Source of the DNA: an uncultured Oscillospiraceae bacterium
GTDB taxonomy: Bacteria; Bacillota; Clostridia; Oscillospirales; Acutalibacteraceae
Direction: 5' to 3'
Length of the DNA: 64,000 nt
Assembly: GCA_900544375.1 (NCBI GenBank)
Contig: UQUZ01000007.1
Coordinates: 15,697 to 79,696, forward strand
Shown: positions 1 through 9,358 of the stretch, piece after piece
How positions within the stretch are numbered: the first letter of the stretch is position 1
How the letters are laid out: the number at the start of each line of letters is the position of its first letter
Translations under genes and position numbers: made by a program
Notes under the pieces: generated by a model
What the model saw: the letters and a program-made list of their open reading frames with translations, nothing else
Told to the model about the DNA's origin: nothing
Databases searched by the model: none

Positions 1-11
1 GGGCGGGCAAG

Positions 12-809
12 ATGCTTAACTATATCAGCAGCGAGCTTTATAAAACCTTCCGCCGGAAATATACGAAAATTGCGCTGGTAGTTATCGCGTTGCTTTGCAT
101 TGCGGGCAACGCATTGGTTCGCCTGACTTTTTCGATGGCGGGTACGCTGAATTCCGCCTATCCTTTTTATCTCGGCATTATGCTTATGCCAATGTGTTTT
201 GCGCTTTTAACCATCGTAGTAGATGCAGTTTTTTCTGATGAATATAAGTATGGCACGTTGAAAAACACCATTTCGTTCGGCATCAGCCGTGCAGAGATTT
301 ATTTTGGCAAGCTGATTGTGGAGATCATCCTGATGCTGGTTACCATTGCGCTGGTGCTGGTGGTTTATACAGCAAGCGGGCTGTTTTTTTCACAGATCGG
401 CGCACATGGGGAGATCGAATGGCAGGCGGTACGCCTCTTCCTGGAGAAAACCGCGCTTTCCCTGCCACTGTGGCTCGGTATGCTCGGCATGCTAAATCTT
501 TTGGCGTTCGCCTTCCGCAGCAATACGCTTTTCGGATTTGGCGCAATGCTACTGTTTTCCTTCCCTGGGCCGGTGCTCGGCCTGATGAGAGGCGTGGTGC
601 CTGAGCTCAGCACGTTTTATAAGCTGACGATCACCAGGCAGTTTGAGCAGCTCACCGGCGGCGCGGGATTTATGCTGGGCGGCCCTGGGCCGGCGGCGCG
701 CCCCGTGGAGCCGGAGCTCATTCCCTGGTGTCTTCTGGTGGGGCTGGCCTGGTTCATAGGCTCCTCTATCGCCGGATACCTGCTCTTCAGGCGCAGGGAG
801 ATTAAATAA
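12..809 (+). CDS. ABC-2 type transporter permease
   Basis: This 265-residue integral membrane protein has the layout of ABC-2 permeases: a short basic cytoplasmic N-terminus, a first membrane helix at about residues 19-40, a central DEYKYGTLKN-like segment after helix 2 that is typical of bacitracin- and lantibiotic-type permeases, and about six helices in all. It ends in a positively charged tail (FRRREIK). It should form a membrane complex with an ATPase subunit, which is not in the window and probably lies just to the left. The histidine kinase gene starts 23 bp downstream on the same strand, so this looks like the end of a sensor-linked ABC transporter operon of the antimicrobial peptide response type. 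The substrate cannot be read from the sequence. Confidence 0.85.
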   Translation: MLNYISSELYKTFRRKYTKIALVVIALLCIAGNALVRLTFSMAGTLNSAYPFYLGIMLMPMCFALLTIVVDAVFSDEYKYGTLKNTISFGISRAEIYFGKLIVEIILMLVTIALVLVVYTASGLFFSQIGAHGEIEWQAVRLFLEKTALSLPLWLGMLGMLNLLAFAFRSNTLFGFGAMLLFSFPGPVLGLMRGVVPELSTFYKLTITRQFEQLTGGAGFMLGGPGPAARPVEPELIPWCLLVGLAWFIGSSIAGYLLFRRREIK

Positions 810-832
810 AATGGAGAAGAGGGCGGTCATTT

Positions 833-1729
833 ATGATGCTGGTGACAATCTTATTCGGAGCGCTGGCGGCATTGTTTGCCGCCCTGTTCTTTTTGCAGCG
901 CGCCAATCTCCGCCGGGCGTGCAGAGAGCTTAGGCAGATTAATCAGGAGGGTGGAACCCGCCGCCTGCATCTCTCCTCCCCGGATGGAGAGATGGAAGCC
1001 CTTTTTGAGGAGATCAACCGGGCGCTTGACCGGCGGCAAAGTGAAGAAATCCAGCATATGCTTGCGGAGAAAGAATTGCGCCGCCAAATCGCCAATATCT
1101 CCCACGATCTGCGCACGCCGCTCACTTCGATTATCGGCTACCTACAGCTTGCGCAGGCTGATGGGACATCTACAGAGGAACGCACGCATGCGCTGGAGGT
1201 GATCGGCGCGCGCACACGCTCTTTGCAAATGCTCATCAGCGGCTTTTATGATCTCTCTCGGCTAGATGCAAATGAATACAGCCTCAATTTGCAGCAGGTG
1301 GATTTGGGCAGGTCCCTCTGTGCACAGCTCGCCTCTTTTTATGATGATTTTACCCGCAAAAACCTCGTGATGCATGTGGATGTGCCGCAGCGCTTGCCAC
1401 TCGTGCTGGCGGATGAAGACGCCGCACAGCGTATCTTTGTAAATCTTCTTCAAAATGTGCTGCGGTATGCGGAGAGCGAGGTGTGGGTTGCAGTGCGCGC
1501 AGGCACAACCATAACGACCGTATTTACCAATGACACCAGCTTGGTTTCCCAAGAGGATGTGCCGCATGTTTTTGACCGATTCTATACCGGGGATCAAACG
1601 CGCAGTGGGCACAATACGGGAATTGGCCTTGCAATCGTGAAGAGGCTTGCAGAACAGATGGGCTGTGAAGTATCGGCTTCGCTGGCTGGGAACCGGTTTT
1701 CAATTTCTGTTTCATGGAAGACGATTTAA
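833..1729 (+). CDS. Sensor histidine kinase
   Basis: The 298-residue protein has one N-terminal membrane helix (about residues 3-22), a short linker and a HisKA domain with the H-box NISHDLRTPLTS, phosphoacceptor His91. The ATPase domain has an N-box around NLLQNVLRYAES and a G2 box GIGLAIVKRLAEQMG. The usual DxGxG box is replaced by a degenerate NDTSLV stretch, as in many VanS- or BceS-like kinases. There is almost no extracellular sensor region, so signal input probably comes through the partner transporter encoded upstream (23 bp gap). The cognate response regulator is not in the window; it is probably further left in the same operon. A strong terminator follows at 1752-1789. Confidence 0.9.
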   Translation: MMLVTILFGALAALFAALFFLQRANLRRACRELRQINQEGGTRRLHLSSPDGEMEALFEEINRALDRRQSEEIQHMLAEKELRRQIANISHDLRTPLTSIIGYLQLAQADGTSTEERTHALEVIGARTRSLQMLISGFYDLSRLDANEYSLNLQQVDLGRSLCAQLASFYDDFTRKNLVMHVDVPQRLPLVLADEDAAQRIFVNLLQNVLRYAESEVWVAVRAGTTITTVFTNDTSLVSQEDVPHVFDRFYTGDQTRSGHNTGIGLAIVKRLAEQMGCEVSASLAGNRFSISVSWKTI

Positions 1730-1751
1730 AGGATGCTTTTGCAGCGGAAAA

Positions 1752-1789
1752 CCCGCCACAGCGCATCGGATTCGGTGCGCTGTGGCGGG
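1752..1789 (+). terminator. Terminator after the ABC/histidine kinase operon
   Basis: A perfect 13-bp stem (CCCGCCACAGCGC with its complement) and a 12-nt loop is followed by TTGTTGG. It lies 22 bp after the kinase stop codon and ends the operon. The U-tract is short, so efficiency is uncertain. Confidence 0.7.
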
Positions 1790-1916
1790 TTGTTGGCGCG
1801 CCTTTTGGGAATTTGATAAAATATCTATCCAAATCATCTGGAATCATGTATAATAATCCCAAATAGCACGGCGCAGGTATATATCTGCGAGGCAATGGAT
1901 TTTGTTTGAGAGGAGC

Positions 1917-4355
1917 ATGATGAAACCGATGAACGTGAAGGAACTGGTGGAAAGGATGACGCTGGAGGAAAAAATTGAGATGTGCTCTGGTGTGGATTTT
2001 TGGCATCTCAAAGGCATTGAACGGCTGGGGATTCCCTCCATCATGGTCAGCGACGGCCCTCACGGCCTGCGCAAGCAGGCGGATAAGGCCGATAACCTTG
2101 GCATCAACGATTCGATTCAGGCGGTGTGTTTCCCAACGGCTGCCGGCACGGCGAGTTCTTTTAACCGAGCGCTCCTGCGCAGCCTTGGCGAAACGCTCGG
2201 GGAGGAATGCCAGGCGGAGCATGTGGCGATTCTGCTGGGCCCGGCTGTGAATATCAAGCGCTCGCCTCTTTGCGGCCGAAATTTCGAATATTTTTCAGAG
2301 GATCCCTATCTGGCGGGCGAGATGGCGGCAAGCTATATCAGCGGTGTGCAGAGCAAGCATGTCGGCACGAGCATCAAGCATTTCGCCGTGAATAACCAGG
2401 AGCGCAGGCGTATGACCGTTTCCGCTGTGACAGACGAGCGGACTCTGCGCGAAATCTATTTTCCCGCCTTTGAGGCGGCAGTGAAACAGGCGCAGCCATG
2501 GACAGTAATGTGCTCCTATAACCGCATCAACGGCGTTTATTCCTCAGAGAACGAGTGGCTGCTCGATCAGGTGCTGCGCAGGGATTGGGGCTTCCAGGGC
2601 TTTGTCATGACGGACTGGGGCGCGGCGAATGACCGTGTTGAGGGCATCAAGGCTGGGCTGGAGCTGGAAATGCCCTCGAGCGGCGGAGTCAACAGCGCGC
2701 GCATTCGCAAGGGCGTTCAGGAGGGGCGCATCAGCGAGGAAACGCTGGATCATGCGGTGGAGCGCATCCTAGAGATTGTGTTCCGCTATGCGGAAAATCG
2801 GGATGAAACGGCCGTGTTTGACCGGGCTGCGGATCATGAAAAGGCACATCAGGCGGCGCTGGAAACGATGGTGCTGCTCAAAAACGAGGGCGCGCTGCCG
2901 CTTCGGAAGGATCAAAAAATAGCCTTTATTGGTGAATTTGCGGAGCATCCGCGCTATCAGGGCGGCGGCAGCTCGCACATCAATGCCTACCATGTAGACG
3001 GTGCCTTGGAGGCGGTGCAGGGCAAAGCGGACGTTATCTATGCCAAAGGCTTCGACACAGAGGGAGATCAGCTTGATGAAACGCTGCTGCGCGAGGCGGT
3101 TGCCGCCGCAAAGACGGCTCAGGTGGCGGTGATTTTTGCCGGCCTGCCAGACTCCTTTGAATCGGAGGGGTTCGACCGTAAGCATCTGAATCTTCCGCGT
3201 TGCCAAAACCGTGTGATCGAGGCGGTCAGCAAGGCGCAGCCGAATACGGTGGTCGTATTGCACAACGGCTCCCCGGTGCTAATGCCTTGGCTTGGCAATG
3301 TAAACGCCGTGCTGGAATCTTATCTCGGCGGCGAGGCGGTTGGACAGGCGCAGATTGACCTGCTCTTTGGAGAGGCCAATCCCTGCGCGAAGCTAGCGGA
3401 AACCTTCCCGCTTTCGCTTGCCGATACGCCGTGCGCAAACTATTTCCCCGGCGGCCCTCTGACAGTGGAATACAGGGAGAGTATTTATGTAGGCTACCGC
3501 TATTATGATAAGGCGGAAAAACAGGTGCTGTTCCCCTTTGGGCACGGCTTATCCTATACGCAGTTTGCATACAGCGGCTTAAAGCTCGACAAAACCCGAT
3601 TCAAGGCAGAAAACGGCCTAACGCTCACCTTCCGCGTGCGCAATACCGGCGAGCGGGATGGGGCGGAGGTTGCGCAGGTTTATGTGGCAGATGTGGAGAG
3701 CTCTGTTTTCAAAGCGCCAAAAGAGCTCAAGGGTTTTGAAAAGGTATTTCTCAAAGCGGGCGAGGAAAAGACAGTGGAAATCCATCTGGATGAACGGGCC
3801 TTTTCGTATTACGATACGCAAGCAAAGGCTTGGCGCGTGGAAAGCGGGAAATATCAGATTCTCGTGGGCTCTTCTAGCAGGGATATTCGCCTGACGGGCA
3901 GCGCGCAGGTGCTTGGAATCCCTGCGCCCAAGGGGGAACCGGAGGCAAAGAGGTTGCTGCCAACCTATTATGACGGGCGTTTCAACCGCGTTCCGGATGC
4001 TGAATTTGAGGCCTTGCTTGGCCATCCGATCCCCCGTTCCTGGCGCGACCCATCTAAGCCCTTTACCCGGGACAACACGATTGACGATGCAAAGAACACG
4101 CGTTGGGGCCGCAAAATCATGAAGCTGATTCGTAAATTTGTTAAAATGGACGGCATCTCAACGGACGAAATGGCAGTGGCGATGATCGCGGAAATGCCCA
4201 TTCATAACCTTGCAACGATGTCACAGGGTGCGGTAAGCGAAGAGATGGAAGAAGCGATCGTGATGCTTTTTAACAATCAGAAGCCTGCCAAGGCGTTTGG
4301 TCTCCTGATCTCCGGCGCAGTGAATGCGCTGAAAAAAGTGAAACAGCTGCTATAA
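1917..4355 (+). CDS. Glycoside hydrolase family 3 beta-glucosidase
   Basis: The protein of about 812 residues removes terminal beta-D-glucosyl (or related) residues from oligosaccharides. It has the GH3 order: N-terminal TIM barrel, alpha/beta sandwich, then a fibronectin-III-like domain. The nucleophile is the Asp of FVMTDWGA (about residue 233). The second domain holds the ESEGFDR loop (about residue 415) that supplies the acid/base Glu in this subfamily. The C-terminal 140 residues extend past the FnIII domain and are not typical. There is no signal peptide, so it is probably cytoplasmic. The reading frame opens at a TTG at 1902, but GAGAGGAG at 1908-1915 favours the tandem ATGs at 1917/1920. 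A TATAAT lies at 1849-1854. No sugar transporter is adjacent. Confidence 0.92.
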   Translation: MMKPMNVKELVERMTLEEKIEMCSGVDFWHLKGIERLGIPSIMVSDGPHGLRKQADKADNLGINDSIQAVCFPTAAGTASSFNRALLRSLGETLGEECQAEHVAILLGPAVNIKRSPLCGRNFEYFSEDPYLAGEMAASYISGVQSKHVGTSIKHFAVNNQERRRMTVSAVTDERTLREIYFPAFEAAVKQAQPWTVMCSYNRINGVYSSENEWLLDQVLRRDWGFQGFVMTDWGAANDRVEGIKAGLELEMPSSGGVNSARIRKGVQEGRISEETLDHAVERILEIVFRYAENRDETAVFDRAADHEKAHQAALETMVLLKNEGALPLRKDQKIAFIGEFAEHPRYQGGGSSHINAYHVDGALEAVQGKADVIYAKGFDTEGDQLDETLLREAVAAAKTAQVAVIFAGLPDSFESEGFDRKHLNLPRCQNRVIEAVSKAQPNTVVVLHNGSPVLMPWLGNVNAVLESYLGGEAVGQAQIDLLFGEANPCAKLAETFPLSLADTPCANYFPGGPLTVEYRESIYVGYRYYDKAEKQVLFPFGHGLSYTQFAYSGLKLDKTRFKAENGLTLTFRVRNTGERDGAEVAQVYVADVESSVFKAPKELKGFEKVFLKAGEEKTVEIHLDERAFSYYDTQAKAWRVESGKYQILVGSSSRDIRLTGSAQVLGIPAPKGEPEAKRLLPTYYDGRFNRVPDAEFEALLGHPIPRSWRDPSKPFTRDNTIDDAKNTRWGRKIMKLIRKFVKMDGISTDEMAVAMIAEMPIHNLATMSQGAVSEEMEEAIVMLFNNQKPAKAFGLLISGAVNALKKVKQLL

Positions 4356-4490
4356 CGAAGCTGCGAAAAGCGGCTGTTGAGATACTTGATCCATAGAGGC
4401 AGAGAGGGAAAAGCGCGGCCTTAGGCGGGGGCGCAGGTCATATCCACGCTCTAAAGTTTGTTTTCTAGGAGTTCAAGCGGATTTTTTGAA

Positions 4491-4527
4491 GGATCTCTTG
4501 CGAAAGGTAAGGCGTTTCGCAAGAGGT
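4491..4527. terminator. Intergenic hairpin, possible bidirectional terminator
   Basis: The stem GGATCTCTTGCGAAA pairs with TTTCGCAAGAGGTCC across a 7-nt loop. It sits between the convergent GH3 and permease genes. The plus strand has a CCTTTTAT tail; the minus side lacks a clear U-tract. Confidence 0.6.
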
Positions 4528-4531
4528 CCTT

Positions 4532-5848
4532 TTATACTGCCCTGCTTTTCCGCCTGCCGTAAAAGAATCCCCCGGCAATGATCAGCAGGCATCCGCCCGC
4601 ATAAAACAGGTGTGCCCCGCTTTGCAGGCCGCCCCAGAGTACAATCCCCGCGCCTGCCAGAGCAAGCGCAGGGATCGCCACGCCGTGCCAAAAACCAATG
4701 ATTTCGCCTTGATTCCAAAGGCGGATTACCTGAACGTATAACACAGCGTAGAGCAGATAACCCATTACAATCGGAATTTCCGAAACATCCGCGTTGGGTA
4801 GCCAGGCATATCGTTCACTGAGATAATTGAGCGCAGCCCAAACACAGCTTGCTGTGTAGGCGGGTAAAGCGCGCAAAAATGCCCGCGGCTCAGCAAAGAT
4901 GCGGGATAGAGGCAGAAGCCCGCGTTTTGCAAGCGCGTGGGGCAGCCGGAGATAGCCCAAAATTACGCCATTGAGCGTGCCTGCCACCGCGATCAGGATA
5001 AAGAGCAGCATTACCTTTGCACCAAATGGCCCCAACAGGCGGCCTGCTAAAAAAGCGACATGCCGGTCGCCCATGGTACGTACAGCTTCGGAGCCCAGCA
5101 GGCTTGATACGCCGAGAAAATAGAGGATATATATGCCGGTGACAAACACAGGTGCAACCAGCAGCGCCCTGGGCATGTTTCGCCGCGCATCCTTTACTTC
5201 ATGAGAGATGGCGGTGGCGATGACCCATCCATCGTAGGCAAACGCAATTGGCCCGATGGCGGAAATCCATCCTGCCGCGGCAGGCGATTTGGCAGAAAGG
5301 CCGATGGTTTCCCCCGGATTTCCGAAAAACAAACCGCAAACAGCGATAAGCAGGAGCGGGAGGAGCTTGAGTGCGGTGGCCGCGTTTTGCAAGATCCCAC
5401 CCAGCCTTGCGGAACAGATATTCCAAAAAAAGCAGAGCGTGAAAAAAAGGAACCCCACCAGGCACTGCGTTTCCAATGTGTCCGGAATGGAAAACAGGCT
5501 GCAAAAATAGTGCCCAGCCGCGCGGGATACAGCGGCGACAAGCGTTGGAAAATAAAAAAACACCTGAAACCATCCAACGCCGCCCGTGAAGCCCGGCCCG
5601 ACAAATTCAGCTGCGTAGGCAATAAGCCCGCCCGGCTGTGCGGTGCGCGCCGCGAGTTGCCCAATGCTCAGCCCTCCAAAGATGATTCCGACCGCCCCCA
5701 GCAAAAAAACAAGGATGCCAAGCGGTACGTTGCCCCCTGTGGCTATTAAAATATTATCGCTTTTGAAGAAAATGCCTGATCCGATGCAAATGCCGACGAT
5801 CATGGCAATTGCGGTGGGTAGGCGATAGGTTGGACTGGATTCGGTCAT
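4532..5848 (-). CDS. APC superfamily amino acid permease
   Basis: The 438-residue protein has about twelve membrane helices. Its N-terminal segment, with IGICIGSGIFFKSD-like sequence (here IVGICIGSGIFFKSDN), is the unwound helix-1 GSGIF motif that binds substrate in APC and LAT-type transporters. The SteT serine/threonine exchanger and other LAT-like carriers are the closest type I recognise. It probably moves an amino acid across the cytoplasmic membrane by proton symport or exchange; the substrate is unknown. The ATG has an AGAGGA ribosome binding site 6 nt upstream. The gene is monocistronic and convergent with the GH3 gene. Confidence 0.88.
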   Translation of the reverse strand: MTESSPTYRLPTAIAMIVGICIGSGIFFKSDNILIATGGNVPLGILVFLLGAVGIIFGGLSIGQLAARTAQPGGLIAYAAEFVGPGFTGGVGWFQVFFYFPTLVAAVSRAAGHYFCSLFSIPDTLETQCLVGFLFFTLCFFWNICSARLGGILQNAATALKLLPLLLIAVCGLFFGNPGETIGLSAKSPAAAGWISAIGPIAFAYDGWVIATAISHEVKDARRNMPRALLVAPVFVTGIYILYFLGVSSLLGSEAVRTMGDRHVAFLAGRLLGPFGAKVMLLFILIAVAGTLNGVILGYLRLPHALAKRGLLPLSRIFAEPRAFLRALPAYTASCVWAALNYLSERYAWLPNADVSEIPIVMGYLLYAVLYVQVIRLWNQGEIIGFWHGVAIPALALAGAGIVLWGGLQSGAHLFYAGGCLLIIAGGFFYGRRKSRAV

Positions 5849-5963
5849 AGGCTTCCTCTTTTCAAAACGGCAGGCGCTTTCTGTTTTTATTTAGGCTGTC
5901 CAGAAAATTATATAAAATGAAAGCGATTTCACAACAGGCTCTTATTTGCAAAAGCAAAAAGAG

Positions 5964-6001
5964 AGCGCGCTTCAAAAGGCGTTTTCCTTTTAAAGCGCGC
6001 T
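5964..6001 (-). terminator. Terminator of the beta-propeller gene
   Basis: AGCGCGCTTTAAAAGG pairs with CCTTTTGAAGCGCGCT with one mismatch and is followed on the minus strand by TCTCTTTTTGC. It lies about 40 bp after the stop codon of the gene at 6042-8093. Confidence 0.8.
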
Positions 6002-6041
6002 GTTTGGTCAGGTTTTGAAGATGGAAAAGAGGGGGAAGCCG

Positions 6042-8093
6042 TTAGAAATCGAGGCGGCCCAGTTCCTCACCGCTGGAGAGGGAAAAAGCGCAGATTCGGC
6101 TGTTGGATAGCGTATAAAGCGTGTCCCCGATATAGGTGCCTCGGCGGATGGAGCTGTCTAACCCATTGCTGTCCACCGCGAGCCGCTCCTGCTTCGTATA
6201 GTTGCGCAGTGTGTGCAAAAGGCTGATTTGCCTGCCTTGCAGGGAGAATACACAGTAGGTTTCATCAAAATAGGAGCGAAAATCCTTGCCGATTTCCTCC
6301 CGGGCGATCGGGAAGGCAACCGCATTCTCTTCCGGCAGGAAAAGGATGCTTTTATATTCCGAAGGGGCGTCGGTAAACGTGCCGTTTGGCAAGATAAGGC
6401 TGTCAACCTCCTGCGGCTTCTCCGGGTGGCTTACATCGAAGAGGGAAAGCTTTACGCCACGTGTCGTACCGTTTTCATCTGCATCCTGCCCGATGCCGAG
6501 GAGAAGATTTTCGCCAACTGGATGCAGATAGCTTGAGAAGCCGGGGATTTTCAGTTCGCCGAGGATTTTTGGCGAACTGGTATCGGAAAGGTCGAGCACA
6601 AAGAGCGGATCAGTCTGCCGGAAAGTGACAACATAACCCTTTGTGCCGAGGAAACGCACGGCATAGATTTCTTCCCCAGGTGCAATATTGGTAAGAGCTG
6701 AAAGCGTTTTCAGGGAGGAATCCAGGATGGTAACCCGGCTGCTGGTGCTGCCGTTTACCGTTTCCGTGGTGGCAATGCGCAGCGCTCCGCCATAGCTGTC
6801 GAGAGAAAATTGGTTGAGCACATGGCCGCGTACTCGGCCGGAAACGCTTTTACCAAGGCCCTCCTGTGAGAAGGGGAAGCCAAAAATTGTGGTGTATTCC
6901 ACATCGTCGTCATATACTGTGGAGGCGGTATAGAGCGCCTGCGTGCTGCAATACACCTCGTTCCCGCTGCCAAGCACGGCTTGGCGGGAAACTGTCTTTT
7001 TCGCATCAGCGGTATCCAGCGCGCTGACGACCAGATAGTTGGGCGTTTTTGCGTCCGGAAGGATTTGAATATCCGCCGCGTTGAGCTTTTTGGCGCCGCC
7101 CTCCCCCTCGGAGGTGGTAGGAATATAGTCTATGAATGTGCCATTTTCATCTTGCGTTACGGTATACTGCGTGATTAGATAGAGTGTGCTGCCAATCATG
7201 CGGGTGGAGAGGATGCCGCCGTCCTGCGTGTAGGTGCGCTCAAGTTTTGGCGCGGAACGGTCGCCGATGTTATAAATCAGGATGCGGGCGTCCCCTTGGT
7301 AGACAGGCATCCTGAGCCCGCATATCGCTGCGTTATAGACTGTGGAGCCGGAGGGGTTCGTCAGGCGGCATATGGCAATCAGGCGATTGCCCTGCACATA
7401 GAGCTCAGAAACCGTAACCTCTTTGTTGGACTCTTGGGGAATGGAAATTTGAGAGAGCACCTTCATGGAGCCGGCAGGACGGGGCGCGATGATTTGGATC
7501 GTTTTGCCCAGAGCCGGCACAAAATAGAGGGTGGAACCGTCATTTTTCAGGATATCTGCTTCCTCCACGCCAGCAGTCTGTATATTGGTTTTACCATAGC
7601 CGGTATCTGCCTCGTTTACCGTGGCGCTGTTATTCGTTGCTTGCCCGGCCAGGGCGTTATCCTCTGGAACGTCGTTCATGGTGGGCTTCATGGTGGGAGA
7701 TTCAGCGGGGGCTTTCATAGCTTCCTCTCTGCCTGCAATAGATTCATCAGCTGGATGGGCGGAGAGATCTTTGAAGTATGATTCTATTTTGGAATAATCT
7801 TGCAACACTTCTGTCAAAGGCGCGGAATCCCCCGTTTGGCGGTTGACCACTTCGAGATAGGGTAGGCCCTTCCACAAGGCGATTGCACCGATCACGATTG
7901 CTAGCGCCGCCGCAGCGACGGCGACATGGCGCAGGGTCAGGCCACGCCGTTTTGCAGGCTGTGGCGTTTGCAGCCGAAGCCGACTACTGATTTGGGTGGG
8001 GGAAAGGGAGGGGGGGAGTGAGTTGATTTGATCCAAAGGCCTGAGCGCTTCCAAAAGCGGTTCGGTTTGGCCATTTCGCTTTTTTTTCATCAT
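6042..8093 (-). CDS. Membrane-anchored beta-propeller domain protein, possible sigma-factor regulator
   Basis: The protein has 683 residues: a cytoplasmic N-terminus of about 54 residues, one membrane helix (about 55-73), a spacer rich in Ser/Ala/Asp, and a long extracytoplasmic domain. The domain begins with TNIQTAGVEEADILKNDG, the hallmark of the secreted beta-propeller family (PF09826 type), followed by repeated beta strands. The start codon overlaps the stop of the ECF sigma gene by 4 bp, so the two are translationally coupled. By analogy with sigma/anti-sigma pairs, the N-terminus could bind the sigma factor while the propeller senses a cell-surface signal. That role is inference: no zinc-binding anti-sigma motif is visible in the N-terminal segment. 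Family assignment is firm, function is not. Confidence 0.85.
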   Translation of the reverse strand: MMKKKRNGQTEPLLEALRPLDQINSLPPSLSPTQISSRLRLQTPQPAKRRGLTLRHVAVAAAALAIVIGAIALWKGLPYLEVVNRQTGDSAPLTEVLQDYSKIESYFKDLSAHPADESIAGREEAMKAPAESPTMKPTMNDVPEDNALAGQATNNSATVNEADTGYGKTNIQTAGVEEADILKNDGSTLYFVPALGKTIQIIAPRPAGSMKVLSQISIPQESNKEVTVSELYVQGNRLIAICRLTNPSGSTVYNAAICGLRMPVYQGDARILIYNIGDRSAPKLERTYTQDGGILSTRMIGSTLYLITQYTVTQDENGTFIDYIPTTSEGEGGAKKLNAADIQILPDAKTPNYLVVSALDTADAKKTVSRQAVLGSGNEVYCSTQALYTASTVYDDDVEYTTIFGFPFSQEGLGKSVSGRVRGHVLNQFSLDSYGGALRIATTETVNGSTSSRVTILDSSLKTLSALTNIAPGEEIYAVRFLGTKGYVVTFRQTDPLFVLDLSDTSSPKILGELKIPGFSSYLHPVGENLLLGIGQDADENGTTRGVKLSLFDVSHPEKPQEVDSLILPNGTFTDAPSEYKSILFLPEENAVAFPIAREEIGKDFRSYFDETYCVFSLQGRQISLLHTLRNYTKQERLAVDSNGLDSSIRRGTYIGDTLYTLSNSRICAFSLSSGEELGRLDF

Positions 8094-8623
8094 GAGGACT
8101 CCTTTTCTGCGGTCAGGCGAAGCTTCGCAAGGGAACGAGAGAGTTTTGAACGAACGGTACCGGGCGGGCAGGAGAGGGCTTTGGCAATTTCATGGCTTTT
8201 GTAACCGCCGATGATAGAGAGCAAAACGATGCTGCGCTCTTCATCACTGAGCGCATAGATGGCCTCCCGCAGCTCCATGGCGAGCATAAGCTCCTCAGAG
8301 CATTCGCTTTCACCCAAGCGGCGCGCTTCTTCGAGCGGGGTGGTAAGCCGCCTCTCTTTGACCGCCGCAATGTGGTGCTTGCAGGTGTTGGAAAGGATGG
8401 AAAAAAGCCAGGCCTTGAAGGATGAGACACTGCGCAGGGCGCCAATCCCCTGGAAGGCGGCGCAGACAGCATCCTGGACTGCGTCCTCCGCCTCCTCGCG
8501 GGAGCCGAGATAGTAGTAGGCAAAACGGTAAAGATCCTGTGCATATTGGGCATATAGCTGCCCGAAGGCATCCGCACTCCCGGCCTTTGCCTGCTCCACC
8601 AATCGATTTTCCGGTTTTGCCAT
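8090..8623 (-). CDS. ECF-type RNA polymerase sigma factor
   Basis: The 177-residue protein has only sigma regions 2 and 4. Region 2 is near DLYRFAYYYLGSREEAEDAV (residues about 30-50). Region 4 has the helix-turn-helix YKSHEIAKALSCPPGTVRSK close to the C-terminus. It should direct RNA polymerase to a stress regulon, usually including its own promoter. The ATG is preceded by AGGGGG with a 9-nt spacing. It is the first gene of a two-gene operon with the beta-propeller membrane protein. No ECF-type -35 (AAC) motif is obvious upstream; a TATTAT-like box lies near 8652-8657 on the minus strand. Confidence 0.92.
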   Translation of the reverse strand: MAKPENRLVEQAKAGSADAFGQLYAQYAQDLYRFAYYYLGSREEAEDAVQDAVCAAFQGIGALRSVSSFKAWLFSILSNTCKHHIAAVKERRLTTPLEEARRLGESECSEELMLAMELREAIYALSDEERSIVLLSIIGGYKSHEIAKALSCPPGTVRSKLSRSLAKLRLTAEKESS

Positions 8624-8817
8624 GAAACGTTTCCCCCTTTACCGTCCCTCGGTATAATAGTGTTTGATAGCAGCACAATTGTTGCATGGCCTGCAAAAAA
8701 AATGCTGTGGCAGGTGGACAGGAGAAACCGCTTGCGGACCATGGATGTGGCCTGCAAGCAGCTGACTCTGCGTATCTAAAAACTTCTTATGCGCCAACCG
8801 CTGTTTTACCAAACAAA

Positions 8818-8843
8818 AAGAGGAGCCCGAAGGCTCCTCTCCC
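8818..8843 (-). terminator. Terminator of the ferredoxin gene
   Basis: A GAGGAGCC/GGCTCCTC stem with a TTCG tetraloop is followed by TTTTTG on the minus strand, just after the ferredoxin stop. Confidence 0.85.
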
Positions 8844-8866
8844 CGTCGTTTGAAATACCTAGCAAT

Positions 8867-9037
8867 TTATGCCTCGTGAGGCGCTCCTACCGGGCAGGTG
8901 CCGGCGCAGGCGCCGCAATCGATGCAGGTATCCGCGTCGATGACATACTTGCCGTCGCCTTCAGAGATTGCGGAAACAGGGCAATCCGCTTCGCAGGCGC
9001 CGCAGGAAATGCATTCGTCAGAAATTACATATGCCAT
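8867..9037 (-). CDS. 2[4Fe-4S] ferredoxin
   Basis: This 56-residue electron carrier has two clusters in the arrangement of clostridial ferredoxins: CISCGACEADCP (about residues 9-20) and CIDCGACAGTCP (about 38-49). The protein is acidic overall, as usual. It should pass low-potential electrons between pyruvate:ferredoxin oxidoreductase, hydrogenase or similar soluble redox enzymes. The frame is open further upstream, but AAGGAGGTAC at 9045-9054 sets the ATG at 9037. The gene is monocistronic with its own terminator. Confidence 0.96.
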   Translation of the reverse strand: MAYVISDECISCGACEADCPVSAISEGDGKYVIDADTCIDCGACAGTCPVGAPHEA

Positions 9038-9358
9038 GGATGATGTACCTCCTTCTTTGTTCAGAACCGGGGCGGAAAGGCAGCGGAAAATAAGGCCGCA
9101 ACGCTTTCGCCAAGGTGGTTCCTTGTCTTTCCCATTGTAACATAAAGGACGAAAAAAGCAAGAGCTTGCCACATTTTTTCAGGGCCTCGCCGCCGAAAAA
9201 AGGAGAAGAAAAAAGGCTCTTTCATGCGTGTCGGCCGGAGAAAGTTTTTTACGTTTGGAAAACTCGGATATATTTACGAAAAGGCATTTATTTTACATCC
9301 AAAATTGTTTATAATAGCAATAAGAGTTTTGCAAGTAATTTGAGAGGAGCGATCGAAC

